A stretch of 32,450 nucleotides of DNA from Schoenoplectus triqueter (lineage: Eukaryota > Streptophyta > Magnoliopsida > Poales > Cyperaceae), in assembly GCA_964058805.1 (NCBI GenBank), contig CAXKVV010001077.1, forward strand, positions 1 through 32,450, given 5' to 3'. Below, in pieces: positions 9,837 through 21,439 of this stretch; the stretch's first letter is position 1; every line of letters begins with the position of its first letter. The translations under genes were made by a program, and so were the position numbers. The notes under the pieces were generated by a model, which was not told the origin of the DNA, ran no database searches, and worked only from the letters and a program-made list of their open reading frames with translations.

Positions 9837-11835
9837 GTGGCAATACTCTCTGGAAATCATAATTTTGAGGGACGGATTCATCCCTTGACATGAGCTAATT
9901 ATCTAGCCTCTCTTGTGTTGGTTGTCGCATTTGCTATTGCTGGCACTGTAAGTTACTATCATCTTTCAAAAATTAGAGTTCTTAGTATCGCTTTGATGTC
10001 TTTCGCTCAGATTCAAAACTATTTTGGATGTATACTTCCTTTTTCTTGTCCTATTTTAAGTTGATGTTATTCGCAGGAGTTCAGCATTTAAGGATTATAT
10101 CCTTTGCATTATGTTTCTAATATAAGATTGTTGTCAATAAGATTTTATAAACATTTGCAGGTTGACATTGATTTTCAGGTGGAGCCAATAGATAAAGGAA
10201 CAAATGGGGAAAATATATACTACAAGGATATATGGCCCTCGAGTGATGAAATTTCCGAGGTAAAATAAGATCTCTTATGATCATAAGACAATAAAATATG
10301 TCTGTTGTTGGTCTGAGTTTTAAAACGAAGGGTTGGTTTACATTTATAAAAAGAATATAATAAAATTAACATCAAAGAAAACTCATGTTACTATAATGTC
10401 TTGTAAAGATACTAAAACTTGCATCTTATTATCAGAAGTTGATATCATGGCATCACTTTAAGATGTTTCTTTGCAAGTAGTGTTAAACATGACAATGCTA
10501 ATTAAAATGTTAACATCAGGTGGTGCAATCAAATGTCCTGGTTGACATGTTCAAAAGCACATATGATGCAATAGCAAAAGGTAACCTAATGTGGAACAAC
10601 CTTCCAATCCCTTCCTCAAGCTCCTATTCCTGGGACCTGAACTCCACTTACATTCGCAATCCTCCATACTTTGGAAACATGACAATGACACCACCAGGGC
10701 CCCATAGCATAGAAAATGCCTATTGTTTACTAAACTTCGGTGACAGCATCACAACTGATCATATTTCTCCTTCTGGGAACATATATAGAGATAGCCCTGC
10801 TGCTAAGTACTTGACAGAATATGGGGTCAACCCAAGGGATTTTAATTCATATGGGAGTAGAAGAGGCAACCATGAGGTTATGATGAGGGGCACCTTTGCC
10901 AATATTCGGATTTTAAACAAGCTTCTGAAAGGCGAGGTTGGGCCTAAGACAATTCACTTCCCAAGTGAGGAGAAGTTATATGTTTTTGAGGCTGCTATGG
11001 TTAGTTCCATAATATTATTTTGAAGTGATTTCCATGGATTTGTACAATGCATTGTCTTCTTTATCTGATACTTTAAACAAGTATTTAATTAGTTAATAAT
11101 TAATGACAACATGATTTTTCCACAAGTTATGGAGACTAGGGAAAGCTTGACATATAAAAGATATTTTTATTTCGTTGCTTAGTTCTGAAGCTACCATAAC
11201 AGCTGATTTGTCAATTTTTCATTATGTTAGAGGTACATGGCTAATACATGATAGTATGACACCATAGTTTTGGCTGGGGAAGAATACAGGACCGAGAGCT
11301 GTAGGGATTGGGATGCCAAAGACACAAGGCTACTGGTATGCTAATTTTATTCATAATCTGTTAATAATACTGGAGCTGGTAATTTCTTGTCTGTCCTAAA
11401 CACCCCCAACCCATGTGACCACAAACTATTTACATAAAGCAAGTTTCTAAAATCAAATTTCTTTCTTGTAATGCAACTATGACTTTGATTATTTTCTCTT
11501 CCCTTCATATTTTTTCAGGGAGTGAAGGTTGTAATTGCAAAGACCTTTGAGAGGATACACAGGAGCAACCTAGTAGGAATGAGAGTGATTCCTCTTTGCT
11601 TCAAGTTTGGTGAAGATGCTGAGTCTTTTGGTTTAACTGGTCATGAGCAGTTCACAATTCACCTACCAAAGAAAATAACTGAGATAAAACTGGGCCAGGA
11701 TGTTGCTGTAGCCACAAGCACAGGGAAGTCATTTACATGCAAACTTCGCCATATTGAGGTGATATGCCATTCTTATTTTGACCATGGGGTATCCTTTCAT
11801 ATGTCATTAGGAAGTTGATCATATCTCAAAATTAG
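9837..11835 (+). pseudogene. ACO: Aconitate hydratase, exons 15b-19 (broken)
   Basis: This continues the aconitase gene 3' of the copia insertion. Exons: 9837-9947, 10161-10259, 10520-10999, 11231-11335, 11519-11835. Exon 15b reads LSGNHNFEGRIHPLT then TGA at 9891-9893, where the family has Arg. Exon 17 is a clean 160 codons with [13 protein letters not shown] and [13 protein letters not shown]. Exon 18 is badly decayed: tandem stops TGA TAG at 11249-11254, and the family's GSGSSRDW active-site motif is replaced by RTESCRDW. Exon 19 carries [11 protein letters not shown] and [10 protein letters not shown] run at 11786-11789 is one base short, so the frame ends early, while the original C-terminus ([10 protein letters not shown]) continues in the neighbouring frame to TAG at 11833-11835. 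Exons 16, 17 and most of 19 look well preserved. Confidence 0.95.
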
Positions 11836-11928
11836 AATCCTCAGGAATGATGAAGATCTTGGCTTTACTTGGAAACTTACTTTACTTGGAAACTTACTTT
11901 CCTTTTGTTGTTGTGGATTCCATCTTGA
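11836..11928 (+). repeat. 3' flank of aconitase with a short tandem duplication
   Basis: CTTTACTTGGAAACTTA occurs twice in tandem (about 11863-11896). It is probably former 3' UTR. The second copia relic begins immediately after. Confidence 0.6.
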
Positions 11929-14100
11929 AATTTGCACTGCTGCTTCTTTGTGTTCGGCATGGGGTATCTTGAGGTGGTCGGGTTTCAGAGTTCTTGGTCC
12001 TTCGGGATCGAGACTTGGAGTTTACTACTCTCAACATCCTCTCTTAAACTCAAGTCTCGCTCCTTCATCATTCCGAACATCTGCTTGTAGTTTTCGAATA
12101 ATGGTTTCGGCAAACAAAGCCTTTGTAAAAATATTTGCAGCTTGATCATTGCTTTGCACATGAACAACTCGAACCTCCCCATCCTTGATATGTTCCCGGA
12201 TTGAGTGGAACCTCATATCTATGTACTTGCTTCTTTCGTGATGTATCAGGTTCTTGGCTAATTCGATAGCCGATTTGTTATCAACTCGAATCTCGATCGA
12301 TTTAAATTATTGACACTTTAGCTTTTGTAGCAGTCTTCTGTGTCGGATTGCATGGCTCACACCGAGTGATGCTGCAACATACTCGGCCTCACAGGTGGAT
12401 AGTGTGACAATGGGTTGTTTCTTCGACAACCATGTAAATGTTGTGTCTCTCATGTAGAATGCATATCCCAAGCTGCTCCTGCGATTATCAATGTCATCGC
12501 ACCAGTCACTGTCCACATAACCTGTAAGTTCAAAAATATTAGTCTTTTGGTAGAACAAGCCGAGATCCTCTATCCCCTTAATATATCTGAGAATCTTCCT
12601 CACTGCTTTGAAGTGAGAATATCTCGGGTCTTCCATGAATCAACTTGCGACCCCTGCGGCAAATGCTATGACGGGCCTCGTGCAAGTTAGGTACCTTAGA
12701 CTACCAATTATACTCTGATAGGTATTCGAGTCCACAACTTCCCCTCCTTCGAGTTTTGAGAGCTTGACATCAAGTTTCATCGGTGACGCTACCCGGTTGC
12801 AATCGCTCATCCCGCACTTTTGGAGAACTTTTAGGTATATGCTCCTTGAGATATAAATATTTCTGACTTCTCCTACTTGATCTCGAGATCAAGAAAGTAT
12901 CTCATCATCCCGAGGTCTATCATCTCGAACTCAAGTTTCATCTTTCGCTTGAACTCGACAATAAGCCTTTGGTTGTTGCCCATGAAGATCAGATCATCCA
13001 CATACAGTGCGAGAATCAGGAGTTCATTTTTGCGTGCCTTCACATAAATGGTCATTTCGAAAGGACACTCTTTGAAACCATTTTCCTTGAAATAGTTGTC
13101 AATCTTAGTGTTTCACGCTCTCGGGGCTTGCTTTAACCCGTGCATCACCTTGTTCAATCTGAGCACGATGTGCTCCTTCCCGAGCTTCATGTACTCGAGG
13201 GGTTGTTCGACATACACCTCATCTTCGAGCACACCATTCAGAAATACCGACTTCACATCAATTTGATGTACCGGTCATTCATTCAGTGCAGCCTGCGAGA
13301 TCAGCAGTCGAATTGTCTCTATTTGTGCTACTGGAGCAAAAACATCGTCATAGTCGATCTTGCCTTCTACCGATATCCCTTGACTACGAGTCTCACATTG
13401 TACCTCTCAAATTATGCCTTGTGGGGTCATTTTATTCTTGTACACTCACTTGACTCCAATTGATTTGTACCCTTTGGACAGATTTATCATCTCCCAAGTT
13501 TCATTATTCTCGATTGCCTTCATCTCTTCGTCTATCGCAGATTTTCATTTTGGATCTCGAACTGCTTCCTCGAATGAGATCGTCTCAGCATTGGCTAGCA
13601 GACATACCAGGTGCACCTGTTGTCTTATAAAGATCTCGAAGATTCTGTATTCTTAGGTTTCTCGGTTCAGCCTCAGCTTCACATGAGCTTCCCGAACTAG
13701 AGTCCTCCTTTGAGCTTCTCGAGCTCGAGGCTCCATCATCTCGGCATAGTTGGCTTTTCCTTCTACCTTCTTCTCGGCCCAACAATCTCGAACATAGTAT
13801 TTGTGCTTCATGCAGTTGTAGCAGTCTACATCGGGTTTTTGACCATGTCAGCCTCTGTCTCGTTCTCACGAGTTCTGGCTTGATTAGCCCTTTTTCTTCT
13901 TCTCCCCCCACCCTCTACTACGAGAGGTTTTCTTCATTTTAAATCAGTCTTTGTCTGTCTGTTCTTTGATGATATAGTCCGACTATATCCCATATATCTT
14001 GGCTGGATGCTCAAGTTGTTTCATCAATCTGGGCTCCGACATGCTAACAGGTCGAGAACATTAGGGAGTTCGGGATGAAGCCCTTATCCCGATGAAGAAC
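11929..14100 (-). mobile_element. Second Ty1/copia relic, minus strand, protease-integrase missing
   Basis: Reading on the minus strand: a gag zinc knuckle of form C-x2-C-x4-Y-x4-C (His changed to Tyr, about 13779-13826) is followed directly by the pre-RT region and RT. These are FEEAVRDPKWKSAIDEEM (about 13570), VHQIDVKSVFLNGVLEDEVY (about 13260-13200), GLKQAPRA (about 13125) and YVDDLIFMG (about 13005-12980). RNase H follows: GYVDSDWCDDIDNRRSSLGY, LSTCEAEYVAA (about 12400), then ANIFTKALFAET (about 12130). Protease and integrase are absent, and there are several stops and frame changes. It belongs to a different copia lineage from the exon 15 element. The long open frames on the plus strand here are antisense shadows. 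Confidence 0.88.
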
Positions 14101-14144
14101 ATGACACTTTTGACATCTGCCGCATGTACCAGAGATAATTGACG

Positions 14145-14480
14145 GAAGCAGCAGTGCAAATTGACAGAAGTGTGGCTAGGCAATTAATACCACTGTATAG
14201 CTAGAATAGCTAGGATTAGATTGATTGTATAGGATTACGGGTACATTAATGATACCGTATACAATAAATAGAGGAGTAGTATACAATAAATAGAGGAGTA
14301 GTGTAGTGTAAAAATAAGAACGATAAGAGAGAGAAAACACTTTGTAAAAACAATTAAGTTATAAAGAAAATAGTTTTCAGAGCACTCTCTTCCTTCTCAC
14401 CGATCTAGAAACTTATTTTTATTCTCATTTAATTTAGTTCTTTGTCTATTCTTGTTTGTCAGAGTGAACACCTGTATCAG
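14145..14480 (+). repeat. LTR-like segment in plus orientation beside the minus-strand copia relic
   Basis: It starts at GAAGCAGCAGTGCAAATT (14145-14162). The same 18 bases occur inverted at 11929-11946, at the other end of the relic. Inside are TATACAATAAATAGAGG-type sequence duplicated in tandem (14258-14279 and 14280-14301) and a T-rich 3' part ending near TTTGTCA (about 14461). Just after comes CTGTATCAGACC (about 14473), resembling a decayed primer-binding site, and then TCGAG-rich leader-like sequence. The orientation is opposite to the coding relic. Confidence 0.5.
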
Positions 14481-14559
14481 ACCTCGGGATAGTATTTCGA
14501 GTTCAAAGAATTCGAGATAATCCGTTTCGGGACATATAGACAAAAAGTCAACCATCCTT

Positions 14560-15400
14560 CCATTTACTAGCAATAGAAGAATTATAAAATCTAGCTAATC
14601 ATTAGTCAGAAGAGAAATATTCATTAATTCAATATCTACTAAATTTAAATCCACCTTATTTTTTACTTTTACATACTATATTCCAAAAAATCAAAATATA
14701 TTTGTTCTTAACAGCATAATCTACCATAAGAACCTTTTTCTAAGCTTATCAGTTGCATGTCTAATATGAACTGAAATAAACAAACATCCGATATATAAGA
14801 ATGACAAAATTTATAGAATTTAGTAAAATCATCCAACAACCTATTACAACCTATGAGAAACAGTCTACCTTGGCCTTGCAATTTTTTTTTCAAGTTTCTA
14901 AAGTAAGAAATTTAAATGTTCTTTTGTAAGATTTTGATAATGCAGAGAAACTCCTAGATATGTAATGGACAAATAAGAAATTTTACAACCTAAAATTTGA
15001 GCTAAGGAAGTCTCCAAAGAAATCATTTCTCATTTATTAAACTTAATTTTTAAGTCAGATAAATCTTTAAAACACAACTAAAATCTATTTTAAAACCTTT
15101 ATATAGTCAGTTTTAGCTTCTAAAAAGAGAATGATATCGTCAGCAAATGAAAATTAAGTATCTCTTCAAAATATTTTATTTGTCCTAACCGTTTCAAGTA
15201 TCCTAATTGTTTGACATTATTTAACATTTTATTGAGCACATCAACCATTAAATCAAATAGAAAAAGAAAAGGAGAGAGGAGAACTTGATAGTATTTATTT
15301 GAAGTTTTGTAGTTTAGGACTTTGAAAGCGCACAATTTCAGGTAGCAATATAATCTATTTGAAAACTAAATGCTAAGATTATCTTAAACATAATGCAAGC
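14560..15400 (-). pseudogene. L1-type LINE reverse transcriptase relic
   Basis: On the minus strand an open piece (15335-15120) carries LSPFLFLF (about 15280-15252), the GDPLSPFLF-like block of non-LTR reverse transcriptases. It is followed by FADDI at 15147-15133, the catalytic Asp-Asp motif. Further on, in shifted frames, are LGCKISYLSITYLGVSL (YLGV near 14966-14945) and QNLTKEHLNFL, the post-catalytic region typical of plant L1 elements. Many stops and frameshifts show it is old. Endonuclease and ends were not identified. It is distinct from the RTE-type LINE further on. Confidence 0.7.
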
Positions 15401-16025
15401 TAAGATCAAGATCAGGATAAGTTTGTGAAAGTTCAATCCAGCAAGTCTTTGCATATTTATTTGTATCCCAGTAGAAGTCTTGCAACGACAAAAATGAAAT
15501 TGGGAAATTTTTGCTAAATACCGAACAATTGTATCAATGATTTTGCTAATGATTATGCCTGTCCGTCTTCTTTAGTTTGCTTTTTCAGTTATAATGCCTG
15601 AACTTTCAAAATTAACCAACGCTTCCATTTTGATTTCTTTAACAAAATGTCTCGTCGTATTTCGCAAGTAGCTGGATAATTAATTCATAACTTCAAATTT
15701 ATATAGACAACTGATGTAGGGTGCCTGAATTGTAGCCAGGTTGCTTGGCTGTCAGTGTCAGTGTGTCACTACAACCAGTTCTATACATCCTTGCTAAAAA
15801 AAATTATGACCAAAAACACATTTCCTTGGGACTAAGTTAGGTTCCCAAATATAAGTCGCACATACAACAAACTAGTTTATATATATATATATGATTATCT
15901 CAACAAACTTAACCAGAACCCCATATCAAGCATCTATTTGAAACAGTACAACACCAGTGGGTTAAAAGTTTGTCATTTTAACACCCAACTGTTCTTTTTT
16001 AGAACCAAGGGAATCTCATCTACTC
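15400..16025. other. Intergenic sequence; duplicated block starts at about 15750
   Basis: No gene was recognised. From about 15760 (CACTACAACCAGT) the sequence matches 26690 onward, including CCCAAATATAAGTCGC and CAACAAACTTAA. This is the shared 3' flank of the two E2 copies. A short (TA)n run lies near 15879-15892. Confidence 0.6.
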
Positions 16026-17767
<1,742 letters not shown>

Positions 17768-17856
17768 GAGAGAGAGAGATGAACTTTTCCTTTTCGACAC
17801 AGAAGAAAGAACAATTTGCTAACACAACATAATTTGAACAGAGAGTCGATGAGGTC

Positions 17857-19480
17857 ACCAATCTTAAATGCACCCGGAACATATTATTTTACTCCCTGAA
17901 ATCTGGGATCCATTAAAGACTAAATGATTAAGCCGACTGGGCGACTGGGCCGTGTGATCTGTATTCGTGGCAGCCGAGCAGTGGATAACACCAGGACCAG
18001 CTGTCTCCACAAAACTCGAGAAGTATAGCATTTCGTGTTTCGTACAGCAACAGAGAATAAGATTCTCTGATACACAGAAACCGGAAATGTTCGTACGCTC
18101 CACTCGCTGTTGCGTGGATCCCGGGAATAGAGATTATAATTGTTCATCAATAGCACCCACATTGAAGTTACACAGTAATGAGAAATAAAGAATCCTACAG
18201 ATATATATCTGAATATGACATATTTTGATTGGCATCTCCGAGCCGCACCGTCCTAAGCCGACATAAGAGATACCTCGGCCGGCCGTTGTGAAATACCGCG
18301 GCTGGTTTGATATGTGTGCGTACAAGTATTATGGAATTTAATAAAGCGAGATTTTATGTGATATGAAGTGATCGACTGATTCTTTTCCTCTCTCTTTCCC
18401 CAGTTTCAACTTGATCATCCTATTGAAAGATTGATTGTACAAAGCATTCAAACTAATTTTCTCATGTGAGATATTGGCATATTGCGAGTCTGAGATCTGA
18501 ATGAAGAAACCTTAATATTTCAAAATTAATTAACTAATTTTCATCTTTATATCAAAATTCCCTGGCTATTGACTTTGATAATTAGTTTTTTTTTAATTAC
18601 AACATATCTATGATTTTACATAAATGTACAATTTTAGATAGGATGCTTCATGCTAGAAATTAGGGATATACGTATCCTTTTCTGCTTTTTAATTGCTATT
18701 TCTTTGTTATCGCATCGATTTTACGTGCTAATATCCAATATTTTGTTTGTATTATATTATGTATTATGTGTATAAATATGCAAATTTCACAAATAAGGTT
18801 GATTTTGAATAGTCTCATTCAAGATACTTTCGAACTAATTTGTTGAGAATGATGAATCAAAATACATGCAAAAAGTAAAACTTTTAGACGGCCAACGTGA
18901 TTGTGGATAATTTGTAAGGGTCAGGATATATTGACGATCTATCAATTAAAATGTCAATCTAATAGTATGAATTAAAAAGATAATTTATAACCAATGCATA
19001 AATAAATGATTGAAACTTGATGTGATTTTATTGTTCATCAAATGACATAAAGCATACGATAGTCTGCAATTTATGTTTTTTTCTGATCAAATAAAAATAA
19101 CATTTGGTAAGAACCGTAAACAAAAATAAAGGACCAATAATGAAATTTAAACATTTATAGAGTTAAATGCAAAGAAAAATAACATTTAGAAAGTTAAAAT
19201 TGAAAGCTTTCCCAGAAGGCCATAAGCACAACACTAGAAAAGAACTCAACTGGGCCGGAATAAAATTGGGCTGCGTTCTCATTCGGCCATTAAGGTGGAA
19301 AACGAATGACAACCCAATTTCAGGAGTTCACTAAGAAAAAATAACTCTCTAATTAATTTTTCACCTCCCACTGAACCATGTTGGAGTATAATTTTTTTCA
19401 AAGTACTCCTTATATTATCTCTTTATTTTATAAATAATATATACGAGACAATTCTTTATATATAGAAAGAGAAAATATAT
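17857..19480. other. Intergenic sequence, no recognised gene
   Basis: Homology with the second E2 copy stops at about 17856 (GATGAGGTCA). 17930-18330 is more GC-balanced, with overlapping frames of 60-80 codons on both strands, none of which resembles a known protein or has splice partners. 18350-19480 is AT-rich with no coding signal. I see nothing further that can be supported. Confidence 0.5.
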
Positions 19481-19482
19481 CA

Positions 19483-19867
19483 TGAGCATAAGCTCACGGA
19501 GGTCTTTCATGAGTTTAACTCAAAAAATATATTAAATCATTTTAAAATTTAAATTTATCATCCTCATTAAATTATTTATATGAAAATCCTTTGGGATGCA
19601 AAAAAATAAAATATTTTGAATTTTTTAAGTTATGATTTTTAATTTTTTAAAATAAGCTCTACAAATAATAATAAAATATTTAATATTTGAACATCATTTT
19701 TAAAAATTAAAACGGTGACTTAAAAATCTTAAAACACTCCAAATTTTTGCATACCATAAGATTTTCATATAAATAATTTAATGAGGATGATAAATTAAAA
19801 TTTTGAGATAATTTAATATCATTTTTGAGTTCAGTTGACGAAAAGCCTTCGTGAGCTTAAGCTCACA
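19483..19867. mobile_element. MITE-like fold-back element, about 385 bp
   Basis: The left half (19483 to about 19640) and the right half (about 19705-19867) are inverted copies over about 150 bp. TGAGCATAAGCTCACGGAGG at the left matches the complement of CCTTCGTGAGCTTAAGCTCA at the right. A 36-bp stretch containing ATCATCCTCATTAAATTATT is perfectly inverted. No coding sequence lies inside. The flanks are AT-rich, so the exact target duplication cannot be fixed. The long arms with almost no loop fit a Mutator-type or fold-back MITE. Confidence 0.85.

Positions 19868-19868
<1 letters not shown>

Positions 19869-19901
<33 letters not shown>
19869..19901. repeat. (TA)n microsatellite
   Basis: About 16 uninterrupted TA units lie directly at the right end of the fold-back element. 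Confidence 0.95.
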
Positions 19902-19904
<3 letters not shown>

Positions 19905-20215
19905 CATGTCATTACATGACTCTTTGTAAGCCTAAACACATAAATACAGCACTTAATTAATTTCTACAATGACCAATGTATATGACTTTCACTTTCTAAA
20001 ATGTTCATTAAAAATCTAAACGATTAAACCATTCAACATCCTCCTCGCAGCCATTCCCAATACCAAGCATCCCCACCGGCGCTACTGTACTGTCATATAC
20101 GGTCCCTCTTTAATCGCCTCAAGCTAACTCGCACAGAGGCATTCATCCTAACTTCCTGACTTTTGGGGTGGTGGTAGATTGGTGGTCCATTACATCTCGG
20201 ATACTGTTGACTTTG
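19902..20215. other. Intergenic sequence before the second aconitase fragment
   Basis: Nothing recognisable. The segment 20030-20170 is less AT-rich but has no open frame of note. Confidence 0.4.
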
Positions 20216-20538
20216 ATAGTTGCACCAGCACCTCAAATACTACCGTTATATATGATTGCTGCTGGCCTTGCTTGCAAAGAAAGCCTGTAAACTTGGCCTT
20301 GAGTTTTTCTTATTATCTTCTGCTTTCATCTTGTTTTGTTTTTCAGTTACCCGAATTGAAACCTGTTGTCTGGAGAATAATGGACAAATGTCATTTTTCT
20401 GCTCCTGGTATCTACTTTAAGGAGTAAATTCATGTTACATTATCTAACAATGAATTGGTGGTTCTCCTTTCTCTCAACAGATATTGTTGCTGTGGCAGTA
20501 CTCTCTGGAAACCGTAATTTTGAGGGACAGATACATCC
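20216..20538 (+). pseudogene. Aconitase fragment, copy B: exon 12 part, intron 14 part, exon 15 part
   Basis: 20216-20302 matches the 3' half of exon 12 (SCTNTSN region through KKAC.LGLE), with small insertions (GTTATATATGAT, CTTGCTTGC) and a TAA in place of the Glu codon. Exons 13 and 14 are absent: intron 12 runs straight into intron 14 sequence (about 20345-20480). Exon 15 starts at 20481 after CTCTCAACAG and reads DIVAVAVLSGNRNFEG before breaking off near 20538. This exon has no copia insertion, so it shows the pre-insertion state of the other copy. Confidence 0.93.
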
Positions 20539-20640
20539 TTGGCTTCCACTAAGATTCCTTATGTCAACACAAAGGGCTTCTGATGGCTTCCACTAAGATT
20601 CAAAATTATTTTTTGGGGTATACATTTCTTTTATTTGTTG
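20539..20640. other. Filler sequence replacing the end of exon 15, then intron 15
   Basis: TGGCTTCCACTAAGATTC occurs twice here (at about 20540 and 20584) with about 26 bp between. It replaces the rest of exon 15. From about 20597 (AGATTCAAAATTATTTT) the sequence matches intron 15 of the first copy (about 10008). Confidence 0.7.
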
Positions 20641-20999
20641 TATTTAAAGTTTTACTCCATGTGATTTGACTAGTTTCTACATAATTTGTCTCAAGTTAGC
20701 ATAAAAGAGGAGGATTGTGGTGGGTGTGGCGAATCTTGTACTAAAATAACTGATTTTTATAAAAATAAAATCTAGTTAAATTTCATTGGGGTGTCACCCT
20801 TTTAATGACGCGTCATATTGAAATCTGAATATGATGATAAGAGAATAAAGGCGAGCCTGTCACCGTCTTAGTGGCACGCGATATCGAAACTCGGATGTGG
20901 TGATAAGTGAGCGAGGACTGGATTGTCTTTATCTTAGCGACACGCTGCATTGGCGCCCAGATGTAGTGTCAAATGAACAAAAATTTTCTCACTTGACTC

Positions 21000-21340
21000 G
21001 ACGAGTGCGAATGACAAGAAAGTTAGTTAGGAAAGTATGATTCATTTAGGTAGTTGAAATGTATGGTCCTTGACAGGTAAGCTAAGAGAGTTAATTTATA
21101 CATCGATTAAGAGGCATGTAAATATTTTATACATTCAGGAGACTAAATGGACGGGGTCAGAAGGCCAAGAAGGTGGAGAATACGGATTCCAAACTGTGAT
21201 ACACATAAAAAATAAAACATAAATGGTGTAGACATCTTAATTAATAAGAGATAGGATAATCATGAACAAATTGTTTATTAGAGATTTAATATTGAATGTC
21301 ATCAGCGCGTATGCTCCATAGATAGGTTTGACCAATGATG
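21000..21340 (+). pseudogene. LINE endonuclease domain, 5' part
   Basis: QETKW at 21136-21150 is the catalytic glutamate motif of the exonuclease-endonuclease-phosphatase fold. It is followed by GSEGQEGGEYGFQ and ISAYAP (21301-21318), then a stop. The domain is cut at 21340 by the gag-only LTR element and resumes at 22688. Confidence 0.85.
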
Positions 21341-21374
21341 TGATGCAAGTCGGTCCTGATACGATCTTGCGTCA
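21341..21374 (+). repeat. 5' terminal direct repeat (34 bp)
   Basis: It begins TGATGCAAGTCGG and ends GATCTTGCGTCA. It is matched by 22649-22682 with two differences. The outer nine bases at each end are near-perfect inverted complements (TGAYGCAAG and CTTGCGTCA). Confidence 0.95.
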
Positions 21375-21376
21375 AG

Positions 21377-21388
21377 TGGTATCAGAGC
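21377..21388 (+). other. Primer-binding site of the gag-only element
   Basis: TGGTATCAGAGC, complementary to initiator tRNA-Met, two bases after the 34-bp repeat. Confidence 0.92.
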
Positions 21389-21439
21389 TAGGTTCGACAT
21401 CACGACTTCTCGCTTGTGAAATCTCCATCAATTATCTTC

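Noticed and set aside
13140..13656. Plus-strand open frames of 80-107 codons
   Set aside because: They are antisense to the RT region of the minus-strand copia relic.
17864..18325. Overlapping frames of 60-80 codons on both strands
   Set aside because: No motif, splice partner or duplication support; probably intergenic.
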